This document shows, piece after piece, positions 1 to 5,866 of a DNA stretch of 8,032 nt. A model generated the notes under the pieces. That model did no database searches, was not told the DNA's origin, and saw only the letters and a program-made list of their open reading frames with translations. The stretch spans positions 1 to 8,032 of the forward strand of contig CALMYW010000508.1 of assembly GCA_937873665.1 (NCBI GenBank), read 5' to 3'. The first letter of the stretch is position 1; each line of letters starts with the position of its first letter. This DNA is from an uncultured Sphingorhabdus sp. GTDB taxonomy: Bacteria > Pseudomonadota > Alphaproteobacteria > Sphingomonadales > Sphingomonadaceae. A program made the translations under genes and the position numbers.

Positions 1-892
1 AGGTAGGCGGGGAGACCGCTTTGGGACTGGCCAAGGTAATGGCAGATCCAGGCCTGGCTGCACCTGCTCTGTCCATTCCGCCGGCTACTTGCATCCAGCC
101 TCCCGCATCGGCGACGGTATGAACCACCCGCGGCTCGTGGAAATTGCCGCTGTTATCTACACGGGCGGGGAAAACCACTTTGAGGACGCGGGGTTCGCGG
201 CGGGTAATACCTGCCCCTGCCCCTGCCCCTGCCCCTGCCTCTGGCACCGCCCGGAAATTGGCGGCGGTGCTCCGGCTGCTGCTGATGGGCAGCAAGAGGG
301 CGCTTCGCCCCGCTGTCAGCGCCTGAGGCGAGGTAAATGACCTTGCGGCCGGACGCCCCGTTGTAGGTATCAGGGGTCTTGCGCTCTGGATCATGGCGAG
401 CGCCTGGTCGTCGATTACGGTCGAGGGCGCGCATGTGCCGCCGGGAGCGGTGCAGGTAAAATTGCCCTTGATGTTGCCGCCCCACAGGCTCGTGCAGGCC
501 GCCAGCTGGGTCGCCGCCAGCCCGATCGCAGCGATACCGGCCCTGCGGGCACGCCCGGAATACGCCGGATCCTGCTTGGCTCTTTGACGCAAAAGCGCTT
601 CGATCCGGTTGGTGAGCTTCCAGAGGGCCAGGCCCCCGGAAAAGGTCAGGTTGCTGTGCGAGAGGGCGACATGCCCCGCGGAGCGCTGCCAGGCGCGCTG
701 GCGCAACAGCGCCAATTCGCGCGAGCTGAGCGGCCTGCCCCGAGGCTCGCCAAAGGCGGCCACCAGGTCCTGCCACAGCGCGATTGCCTCGGCTCGATCA
801 AGGTCCATGGCAGGAACCCGGACCTGGCCTTCAGAGTACCGCTGCACCGCGTGCCGGAGTACGGTCAGTTGCGACTGGGTCAGCGCAGTCAT
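1..892 (-). CDS. traV: TraV-family outer-membrane lipoprotein of the conjugative T4SS, with a long N-terminal extension (3' end cut by window)
   Basis: TraV is the lipoprotein that, with TraK and TraB, forms the outer-membrane core of F-type transfer systems (family knowledge). An uninterrupted frame of 297 codons runs from ATG at 892 to the window edge, so the C-terminus is missing. The hydrophobic stretch at residues 119-132 ends in a lipobox L-A-A-C (Cys133). It is followed by the TraV signature: GGN-KGNF, Cys147, APGGTCAPS with Cys154, then IDDQALAMI. A later conserved-looking stretch is REPRVLKVVFPARVD at about 232-246. Residues 1-117 are a charged, probably helical extension lacking a membrane segment, which a usual TraV of roughly 170-220 residues does not have. 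Residues 219-228 are five Ala-Gly pairs encoded by a hexamer repeat. The start codon overlaps the dsbC stop (ATGA), with AAGG ten bases upstream. A TTG at 592-590 is a possible but weakly supported restart that would give a normal-length lipoprotein. The TraV assignment is secure; the true N-terminus is not. Confidence 0.85.
   Translation of the reverse strand, partial: MTALTQSQLTVLRHAVQRYSEGQVRVPAMDLDRAEAIALWQDLVAAFGEPRGRPLSSRELALLRQRAWQRSAGHVALSHSNLTFSGGLALWKLTNRIEALLRQRAKQDPAYSGRARRAGIAAIGLAATQLAACTSLWGGNIKGNFTCTAPGGTCAPSTVIDDQALAMIQSARPLIPTTGRPAARSFTSPQALTAGRSALLLPISSSRSTAANFRAVPEAGAGAGAGAGITRREPRVLKVVFPARVDNSGNFHEPRVVHTVADAGGWMQVAGGMDRAGAARPGSAITLASPKAVSPPT
211..240. repeat. Hexanucleotide tandem repeat inside traV
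   Basis: The plus strand shows TGCCCC four times in a row (212-235) plus a partial fifth copy. Read on the minus strand it is GGGGCA, giving alternating Ala-Gly in TraV. The unit is a multiple of three, so changes in copy number would keep the frame and only lengthen or shorten the linker between the lipidated N-terminal part and the C-terminal domain. Confidence 0.9.
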
Positions 893-1779
893 GACCGCAC
901 CGCCTTGAGCCAGGTTTCGAGGAAGGCACGTGGCCGGTATCCTTCGATCACCGCGCCGTCCGAGCGCACGATAACCGGCGTGCCGGCGATCCCGGCCTCG
1001 CGCGCGAAGCGTTCGTTGGCATCCAGCGGTGCAGTGTCGCAGGGTTTGCTGTCGGTGATGGCCGCGCCGGCATAGGCCGCCTTGATTGCACGCGGACGAT
1101 TGCGAGCGCAGAATACCTGGTTCGTCAGGTCGCGGCTGCCGAGCAACGAGATCGGCCGCTCGATTACCCGGACGTTCATGGCCTCGAGTTCAGCCGAGAG
1201 CGCCCGGCAATAACCGCAGCGAAAGTCGCTGAACACCGTCACGGTCTTGCCCGTTGGGTTGCCCCAGACGATGCCGCCAGCCTCGGGCAGGGCGACAAGC
1301 GACATCTTCCGAGGAGCACCATTAGCGCCATTCTGCGGCACGGCAGCCGTATTGAGCCCACGCGCGGAGGCCTGCGTGGTTTCCGCTTCACGGCGGCTCC
1401 CTGCCGCGCCGCCGACCAGCAGGTCCGGGTTGACCTCGAGCAGGCGCACCGCGGTGAGGTCCTGACGGGTCTGCATGTCGTAGACGCGACCAATCATCAG
1501 ATAGCGCGCAGATCTATAGACGTAGAACAGCTGCGCGCCTGCGGTCACTTCGCAAACGCCATCTACCACCTGGCAATTGACCCGGGTGACTGCTGTGCGT
1601 GGCAGGCGCTCCTTGAGCAGACTTGCCACTGCGCGATCGGCCTCGGAATGCCGTTGCTGATCTGCCTGGGCATTGGCCCAGACCAGCGAGGTGCCGCTGC
1701 CTAGCACAATCGCGGCGAACGGTATGGCGAACTTCCCGAGGCGCGATGGCTGGAATATTGCGGCTGGCGATATCTTCAT
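889..1779 (-). CDS. dsbC: DsbC-type thiol:disulfide isomerase of the tra operon
   Basis: Predicted periplasmic protein-disulfide isomerase of 296 residues that would correct disulfides in exported Tra proteins. A hydrophobic segment at about 17-35 with ANA before residue 38 looks like a signal peptide or anchor. Residues 45-122 resemble the DsbC dimerisation domain (ERLPRTAVTRVNC, LEVNPDLLVGG) and contain a close cysteine pair, C69 and C76. A polar, Ala/Gly-rich linker (about 123-160) precedes the thioredoxin-like domain: FSDFRCGYCRAL carries the active site C188-G-Y-C191, and GTPVI at 266-270 carries the cis-proline (P268). C224 and C247 match the position of the structural disulfide of E. 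coli DsbC. The start at 1779 is preferred over ATG at 1794 because GAGGAG (1792-1787) lies seven bases before it. That Shine-Dalgarno overlaps the traB stop codon, which suggests translational coupling. The gene ends overlapping the traV start by ATGA. Confidence 0.9.
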   Translation of the reverse strand: MKISPAAIFQPSRLGKFAIPFAAIVLGSGTSLVWANAQADQQRHSEADRAVASLLKERLPRTAVTRVNCQVVDGVCEVTAGAQLFYVYRSARYLMIGRVYDMQTRQDLTAVRLLEVNPDLLVGGAAGSRREAETTQASARGLNTAAVPQNGANGAPRKMSLVALPEAGGIVWGNPTGKTVTVFSDFRCGYCRALSAELEAMNVRVIERPISLLGSRDLTNQVFCARNRPRAIKAAYAGAAITDSKPCDTAPLDANERFAREAGIAGTPVIVRSDGAVIEGYRPRAFLETWLKAVRS

Positions 1780-1786
1780 CGTTTCA

Positions 1787-1792
1787 CTCCTC
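1787..1792 (-). promoter_or_regulatory. Shine-Dalgarno of dsbC, overlapping the traB stop
   Basis: Minus-strand GAGGAG, seven bases before ATG at 1779. It decides the dsbC start against the upstream in-frame ATG at 1794, which has only a weak site. The traB TGA (1793-1791) shares two bases with it, so ribosomes ending traB uncover or re-use the site. Confidence 0.7.
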
Positions 1793-3164
1793 ATCCGTTG
1801 ATGAACACGCCTTCGAGGAAGACGATTTCGACATCGATCCCGGTCGGCATCTCAATCACGGGCTGGTACTGTTCTGCCCGTTCGATCAGATACTTGGAGA
1901 CCATGTCGGCCGAGGTCGCGACCCCTTCACCGAGCCCTCCCTCGAGGATCTCGCCGACCCCGAGCTTCTGACGCTGACCGTTCACATTGACATTGGCGCC
2001 CTGGAGCACCGAATTGGTGTTGGCCGAAAACCCGCGTCCAAACCCGCCGGCTAGGCCGGCAAAAAATGCCTGACCAATCAGCGAACCTTCGCGGCTGACC
2101 ACTCGGCCCCTAACCCCGGTCTTGCCGCCAAAGGCGATGAAGCCTTTGACCTCCGAGACCGCATAGCGCCCGCCCGGCTGCGGGCAGGTCATGCGCTGGA
2201 GCTTCACGTAGACCTTTTCGGAGGAGAGATCGGCGCGGGCAGCCCCGTTGACCAGACAGCCGGCGATATTGGTCGTGAGCAACCGCCCCTTGTCGTAGAC
2301 CGAGCGGGCGGGCCCTGTGATGCGCAGGACCACGGGGAGCGGATCGGTCTGACTTTGGACCCCGGCATTGGCATCAACGCCAACAATGACCTTGGCGAGA
2401 GCGATCGAATTGGGCGGCAGGTAGTTGGCACTATCGGTATAGACCGTATTGCCCTTGGTCACCGGGGTCCCGGTACCGCTGCTGGCGCCTTCGCCGAACG
2501 AGACGAGGCTAACTTCGTTGCCGCGCACGATGGGCAGCGCAGCAGCGGAAACTGCAGCCTGTCCGGCAGGTGTGGCGGGCGCACCCGCAAGGCGGGGGGC
2601 ACCCGCGACCTGATAGCTTGGCGGGCTGGTGCGCCCGTAGAGTGCATTGGGACCGGTGTTTATCCCGGCTCCGGCGCCAGCTGGCGACTGTCGCGCTGCG
2701 GCGAGGGCCGCGCGCAGCTGTTCGTTTTCGCTCTGGTATGCCGACAGCACGCGTTCGGTATCGGGCGCCAGCCCCCCACCCGGCTGCTGGGCAAGCTGGG
2801 CTTCGAGCTGATCAGCGCGTTCAGCGCGCGCCGCAAGCGCCCGCATATTGGTGTCCATCGACATCATCTGGGCTTCGGACTGGGCGCGCCACTCCTTCTC
2901 GGCCATGTTTTTGTTGACCATCTCGTCAACCGAGAGGTTCTCGACTTCTGCCTGTAGCGCCTCTCCGCCCTTGCTCGGTTCATCGCCAAAGATATAGAAC
3001 GAGCCGAGTACAAGCGCTGCCGCGCCGGCCGAGCCGAGGAGTAGCATCTGCTTGCGCTGCACGGCCTCGTTTACGGCCATGGCATTGCCGAGGGGGAAAC
3101 TGTCTTCGCCAGCGCCGCCATCCAGCGACAGGGGTTTCTTCTGGAAGAGTTTCGCCAGGTTCAT
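1791..3164 (-). CDS. traB: TraB, VirB10-like envelope-spanning scaffold of the T4SS
   Basis: TraB links the inner membrane to the TraK/TraV outer-membrane complex and is the F-type counterpart of VirB10/TrbI (family knowledge). The 457-residue protein has a short cytoplasmic N-terminus and one membrane segment at about 40-59 (LLLGSAGAAALVLGSFYIFG). A charged, coiled-coil-like region at about 70-160 follows, then a Pro/Ala/Gly-rich stretch (160-215) typical of a periplasm-crossing linker. The C-terminal beta domain from about 245 carries family patterns: YLPPNSIALAKVIVGVDA, GCLVNGAARADLSSEKVYV, then a second cysteine in QRMTC. C303 and C327 could form a disulfide. GFIAFGGKTGVRGRVVSREG, the Ala/Gly-rich FFAGLAGGFG, and YLIERAEQYQPVIEMPTG follow. 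ATG at 3164 is preferred over GTG at 3167 because AGGGG lies seven bases before it. Start and traK stop share one base (TGATG), so the two genes are coupled. Confidence 0.93.
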   Translation of the reverse strand: MNLAKLFQKKPLSLDGGAGEDSFPLGNAMAVNEAVQRKQMLLLGSAGAAALVLGSFYIFGDEPSKGGEALQAEVENLSVDEMVNKNMAEKEWRAQSEAQMMSMDTNMRALAARAERADQLEAQLAQQPGGGLAPDTERVLSAYQSENEQLRAALAAARQSPAGAGAGINTGPNALYGRTSPPSYQVAGAPRLAGAPATPAGQAAVSAAALPIVRGNEVSLVSFGEGASSGTGTPVTKGNTVYTDSANYLPPNSIALAKVIVGVDANAGVQSQTDPLPVVLRITGPARSVYDKGRLLTTNIAGCLVNGAARADLSSEKVYVKLQRMTCPQPGGRYAVSEVKGFIAFGGKTGVRGRVVSREGSLIGQAFFAGLAGGFGRGFSANTNSVLQGANVNVNGQRQKLGVGEILEGGLGEGVATSADMVSKYLIERAEQYQPVIEMPTGIDVEIVFLEGVFING

Positions 3165-3988
3165 CACCGATCCCCTGTCTGCGTGTTGGCACTGGACTGG
3201 ATGAGGTAAACAGCCGTTTCCTGACCGGCGGCAAGTTCGCTAACTGGCGCCATGAAGGCGAGCGCACCGCGCGCGGCGAGCATGTTTTCGTTGAGGCTCT
3301 GCGCTTGGCGCCCGGTGTTGCGTACGCGCAGGACGAGCCCGTTCATCTCGGCGCTGCGGTATTCGCCAACCTGCTGGACCTGGAGGCGGCCGATCGTGAC
3401 CGGTTCGAGCACGGTGGAGCGCATATCGAAGCCATCCACCGGCTCGCCCCGGTACATGGACTGGGCCAGGCGCACGGCGGTATCTTCCGGCGAGCTGCGC
3501 TCTTCCTGGTTCTGGGCGCGTTCGCTGGGGATCGCAGTATTGGCGATGAACACCTGTTCGGCTTCGGTCCCGCGAACCTGGCAGATGAACTTGTAGACAA
3601 AGCCCTTGCGGGTCGTGCCGAAGAACGAGAGCGTGGCCCTGGGAAAACCATCGGGCACCGAAATGTAAATATCGCCCCGCACTGGTTCGTTGACGATCTT
3701 GAAGTCCTCAGCGGGATTGCCGGTCGTGATCTTCGAGACTGAAGCAAACTGGTCGCCGGCCAGGCTGATCCGGGTCAGGTCTTTTGCCGAGGTGACACAC
3801 TGGACCGTCCCATTGTCGGCGGCCATGATGTTCTGGTCAGCGAATGCTGGCGCTGCGAAGCAGAGCGCGCCGAGGGAGATGAGCACTGTGCCGATCGGCC
3901 GGGCCGTCATGGCGCAGGGCCGTCCGGCAAGGAGCGCACCCGCGCCGATCGCGCAGACCGGCAGATAATGGGCGATCTGCACCATCAT
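3164..3988 (-). CDS. traK: TraK, secretin-like periplasmic core protein of the T4SS
   Basis: TraK is the VirB9-like ring component that contacts TraV and the TraB C-terminus (family knowledge). From ATG at 3988 the protein has 274 residues. The body (about 51-274) shows VQCVTSAKDLTRISLAGDQF, EPVRGDIYISVPDGFPRAT and TTRKGFVYKFICQVRG, the usual beta-rich N-terminal domain with cysteines C64 and C136. A C-terminal domain follows (YRSAEMNGLVLRVRN to VYLIQSS). The start is ambiguous. ATG at 3988 and 3985 are adjacent, and a run AGGGGGAGG (3998-3990) serves either. An internal ATG at 3910 (residue 27) would give a textbook signal peptide ending AFA before DQ, but has no good ribosome site. With the upstream start the leader contains two hydrophobic stretches (about 8-21 and 33-50). 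An in-frame extension further upstream lies inside traE and is rejected. The start overlaps the traE stop (ATGA). Confidence 0.9.
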   Translation of the reverse strand: MMVQIAHYLPVCAIGAGALLAGRPCAMTARPIGTVLISLGALCFAAPAFADQNIMAADNGTVQCVTSAKDLTRISLAGDQFASVSKITTGNPAEDFKIVNEPVRGDIYISVPDGFPRATLSFFGTTRKGFVYKFICQVRGTEAEQVFIANTAIPSERAQNQEERSSPEDTAVRLAQSMYRGEPVDGFDMRSTVLEPVTIGRLQVQQVGEYRSAEMNGLVLRVRNTGRQAQSLNENMLAARGALAFMAPVSELAAGQETAVYLIQSSANTQTGDR

Positions 3989-4566
3989 GCCTCCCCCTCG
4001 CCAGGCAGGGTCTTGTTGTCCTTGGTAACCTGGCCGAATCCGGCGAGCTGCAGGGTCACGCCCGAGTAGGACCATACGAAACGGAAGGTCCGTGCTTCGG
4101 CGGTCACTTCCTTTGAGCCGACGACGGTATGAAGAATTCCGCCCACCTCGCTGGTCAGGTCTTCGGGGTCGACGCTCAAACTATTGATCGTGAAATATTG
4201 CGAGACATTCGAGCCGCTTTGTTCACTGACAACTTTCATCAGCTCGGCCTTCATTCGGCCGTGGGTTCTGGGATCCGTGATCTTCAGAATTGCATCCATC
4301 CAGTACTGGAGGTTCGAGGGCGACCGGTTGAGCGTAAGCAATGCCGCATCGCGGGTGACGAGTTCGAGATAGTCCTTGTCGACGTGCGAGGAGGACAGCG
4401 TGAGCGGTCTGGCTAGCACCGGTTGCAGCACCACCTCGCGGTCTCGGCTGGCCGCGGTAAGTGTCAGGAGCACCAAGAGCGCGGCCAACCCGGCACAGCC
4501 GATTGCCAGCAGATTGCGCTGCCTCAGCAGGCGTTGCGCGCGGGTATGGGAAATCGCCAGATCCAT
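3985..4566 (-). CDS. traE: TraE, inner-membrane pilus-assembly protein (VirB8-like family)
   Basis: TraE is needed for F-pilus assembly and is an inner-membrane protein with a periplasmic domain (family knowledge). The 193-residue product has a short basic cytoplasmic N-terminus (ARG-rich AQRLLRQR), one membrane segment at about 19-38 (LLAIGCAGLAALLVLLTLTA), and a periplasmic domain. Recognisable pieces include VDKDYLELVTRDAALLTLNRSP near 62-83, SQYFTINSLSVDP near 122-134 and GILHTVVGSKEV near 143-154, all typical of TraE. The length fits the family (about 190). The start ATG lies one base after the traL TGA, with AGG eight bases upstream; the stop overlaps the traK start. A function other than TraE is unlikely given traL before it and traK after it. 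Confidence 0.93.
   Translation of the reverse strand: MDLAISHTRAQRLLRQRNLLAIGCAGLAALLVLLTLTAASRDREVVLQPVLARPLTLSSSHVDKDYLELVTRDAALLTLNRSPSNLQYWMDAILKITDPRTHGRMKAELMKVVSEQSGSNVSQYFTINSLSVDPEDLTSEVGGILHTVVGSKEVTAEARTFRFVWSYSGVTLQLAGFGQVTKDNKTLPGEGEA
3990..3998 (-). promoter_or_regulatory. Purine-rich Shine-Dalgarno of traK inside the end of traE
   Basis: Minus-strand AGGGGGAGG followed by C and the double start ATGATG. It supports translation starting at 3988 or 3985 rather than at the internal ATG at 3910, where nothing comparable is seen. Confidence 0.6.
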
Positions 4567-4567
4567 G

Positions 4568-4852
4568 TCAGCCTGCCATCACGCGAAGATGGGAGGGCGG
4601 CATTGCCTTCAGGCCCATGAACGAGCCGGGCAGGTACCAGTAAGCGGAGTGAATGATCCACGAGACCGCACGTCCGGCCTTCAACTTGCGCAATCCCCAC
4701 CAGGCCAGCACGCTTGCTATAAGCCCAATCAGAATATGTTGAGACAGGACGCCCCAGGCAAACGGCACGATCATCGCGATAAACTCATCGAGCGTCCAAA
4801 AGCCGATAAGTTCAGGATCATCGAGATGTGCTGGGATTACGAAGCGCTGCAT
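4568..4852 (-). CDS. traL: TraL, small inner-membrane T4SS protein (VirB3-like)
   Basis: TraL is a small inner-membrane protein required for pilus assembly and corresponds to VirB3 of P-type systems (family knowledge). The 94-residue product begins with the family hallmark IPAHLDDPELIGFWTLDEF (residues 6-24), followed by two adjacent hydrophobic segments (about 25-52) and a short basic turn (RKLKAGRA). It then has the terminal aromatic region SAYWYLPGSFMGLK. Length and motif both match TraL. The upstream ribosome site is mediocre: GGAGG sits twelve bases before the ATG, just downstream of the hairpin at 4876-4900. Translation may therefore be sensitive to that structure. The stop is one base from the traE start. 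Confidence 0.95.
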   Translation of the reverse strand: MQRFVIPAHLDDPELIGFWTLDEFIAMIVPFAWGVLSQHILIGLIASVLAWWGLRKLKAGRAVSWIIHSAYWYLPGSFMGLKAMPPSHLRVMAG

Positions 4853-4875
4853 GACAGTTGCCGCCCTCCAGTTGT

Positions 4876-4900
4876 CCGGCCGGGCTCAGCCCGCAGCCGG
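4876..4900 (-). promoter_or_regulatory. GC-rich stem-loop between traA and traL
   Basis: CCGGC-CGGGC-TCA-GCCCG-CA-GCCGG forms two stacked five-base stems, all G:C, with a three-base loop and a two-base bulge. It lies 14 bases after the traA stop and 23 bases before the traL start. No T-run follows in the direction of transcription, so it is not a standard intrinsic terminator. It could be a partial terminator, or a barrier to 3' decay that raises pilin mRNA relative to the downstream genes. Confidence 0.65.
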
Positions 4901-4913
4901 TGGGAACCATTGC

Positions 4914-5225
4914 TCAGATCGTCGCGGTTACTGCGGCGGTCACGATCGGAACCCCGGTGCCGGCTCCGACACCGACACCGACGGGGATTGCGACCTGGGC
5001 AAGGCTGAACCGGCCCGAGGCAAGTCCGACGATGCCGCCGGCAAGGCTCAGCACAGTGATGATCTTGCCGCCTGAGCCTTCGAGAAAGCCGGTGAACGCG
5101 GTGAGCGCTGTGTTGAAGGTCGTATCGGCGCCAGCATAGGCGGCGCTGCTGCCAAGCATGGCCGCGGCGAGTATGGCCGCTCCCTGCGTCAGAGCCGCGC
5201 CTTGCGACTTTGTCATGATGTTCAT
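4914..5225 (-). CDS. traA: TraA conjugative pilin precursor
   Basis: Major pilus subunit, as judged by structure and position. The 103-residue precursor has a signal peptide (basic start, hydrophobic AAILAAAMLGSSAAYA) with likely cleavage after A31, leaving a 72-residue mature pilin, close to F pilin (70). The mature part has a short exposed N-terminus (GADTTFNTALTAFTGFLEG), a hydrophobic helix (KIITVLSLAGGIVGLASG, about 54-71), a short loop with Arg72, and a second hydrophobic segment to the C-terminus. This is the usual two-helix pilin plan of the VirB2/TraA class. The C-terminal segment contains a Val-Gly repeat encoded by a hexamer repeat. ATG at 5225 is preferred to an in-frame TTG at 5246, because GAAGGA lies nine bases before it inside that extension. 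It is the first gene of the operon; sequence similarity to named TraA proteins cannot be judged here. Confidence 0.85.
   Translation of the reverse strand: MNIMTKSQGAALTQGAAILAAAMLGSSAAYAGADTTFNTALTAFTGFLEGSGGKIITVLSLAGGIVGLASGRFSLAQVAIPVGVGVGAGTGVPIVTAAVTATI
4966..4983. repeat. Hexanucleotide repeat inside traA
   Basis: CCGACA, CCGACA, CCGACG in tandem on the plus strand. On the minus strand this reads as repeated GTCGGT units encoding Val-Gly-Val-Gly-Val-Gly in the second hydrophobic helix of the pilin. Being six bases long, copy changes would stay in frame. Confidence 0.75.
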
Positions 5226-5565
5226 AGTTGTCCGTCCTTCTTCCAAGCTGCCAGAATGTCTCCGGGCAAAGTCAGGAAGCAGCCGCGGACCTCGCGCGGC
5301 AATGTCGGAGCGATCGCCAGAGGGTTCTATTACGCCGCGATTTCCGGGAATGAGGTGCCGGGACGGTGCGCGAGTTCATTTTGGGAACACGCTTGCCCAC
5401 ATCGAGGATCACGCGATTGCCTTCTTTGCATTGGTGATGTCCGGCGCGGGTGATTCCAGTTGCCAGCGGGGTAGTCGAATCGTTTGAAGCCGGCCCGGGC
5501 TTTGCTGGCCTGAAGGATTCTGCTGCAGCGCTGTCGATTCAGGTGCCGGCTCTTAAGAAGCATGG

Positions 5566-5575
5566 CGTTCGAACG
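5566..5575. promoter_or_regulatory. Palindrome CGTTCGAACG, possible operator
   Basis: Perfect ten-base palindrome in the intergenic region between the HTH gene and traA. It could bind a dimeric regulator, possibly the neighbouring HTH protein, but short palindromes also arise by chance and no second copy was seen. Confidence 0.2.
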
Positions 5576-5813
5576 AGACTGTGCCGTTGATGCAGCCGCC
5601 GGATCGATAGTGCGTCTGTGAATGCAAGGCCTGTGAGTATTCAGGCAGTCGCGGCGGCTATGCTCCTGCTCTGTATCGGCCCGGAGTTAGAGGAAATTGC
5701 CCGGGCCAAGCGGCCAACGCAGGGCGGTGGCTGGTGCATTCGCGCGCTGGTAAAGCAGCCATGCCGATGATGTTGTGTCCTAAAATATGAAGTAAATTCA
5801 GAGTCTTCCCCTA

Positions 5814-5819
5814 TTGACA
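5814..5819 (+). promoter_or_regulatory. Possible -35 element (TTGACA) of the HTH gene
   Basis: Exact match to the sigma-70 -35 consensus, 48 bases before the HTH gene start. No good -10 is seen at the expected distance (17-18 bases gives GCGCAA or CGCAAT), so this is only a weak candidate. The -10 element is often poorly conserved in alphaproteobacteria. Confidence 0.25.
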
Positions 5820-5853
5820 GCTTGCACCCAACCATGGCGCAATTGCACGCGAG

Positions 5854-5860
5854 GGAGGAG
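5854..5860 (+). promoter_or_regulatory. Strong Shine-Dalgarno of the HTH gene
   Basis: GGAGGAG six bases before ATG at 5867. It decides that start over the in-frame TTG at 5822 and ATG at 5834, neither of which has a comparable site. Confidence 0.75.
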
Positions 5861-5866
5861 CAAATC

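Larger units (their letters stand above)
5226..5866. other. Non-coding region between divergent traA and the HTH gene
   Basis: About 640 bases without a credible gene. The short open frames here are arginine-rich, lack ribosome sites and look like chance. This stretch must hold the promoters of the tra operon (minus) and of the HTH gene (plus). Visible items: a perfect ten-base palindrome CGTTCGAACG at 5566-5575, the palindromes GCGATCGC (5310-5317) and GCCCGGGC (5493-5500), an AT-rich patch in a GC-rich setting at 5779-5800, and TTGACA at 5814-5819. I could not find a convincing -35/-10 pair for the tra operon. A transfer origin or regulator sites could lie here, but none can be assigned from the sequence alone. 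Confidence 0.6.

Noticed and set aside
211..240. Short tandem repeat considered as a CRISPR-like or iteron array
   Set aside because: Units are six bases with no spacers and lie inside a coding frame; it is a simple-sequence repeat.
153..776. Open frame of 207 codons on the minus strand overlapping traV
   Set aside because: It is a shifted frame of traV: arginine- and glycine-rich, lacks the lipobox and cysteine motifs, and its Gly-Arg repeat is only the out-of-frame reading of the hexamer tract.
2355..2957. Plus-strand frame of 200 codons antisense to traB
   Set aside because: Shadow of the high-GC traB gene; no family motifs, and traB itself is certain.
3989..4075. N-terminal extension of traK to 303 residues
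   Set aside because: It lies wholly inside traE, is arginine/glycine-rich, and the strong Shine-Dalgarno at 3990-3998 sits downstream of it.
5226..5246. TTG start giving a 110-residue TraA
   Set aside because: The added codons contain the GAAGGA ribosome site that serves the ATG at 5225.
5330..5563. Minus-strand frame of 77 codons in the intergenic region, possible small tra gene
   Set aside because: Arginine-rich, no ribosome site, no hydrophobic or known pattern; treated as chance.
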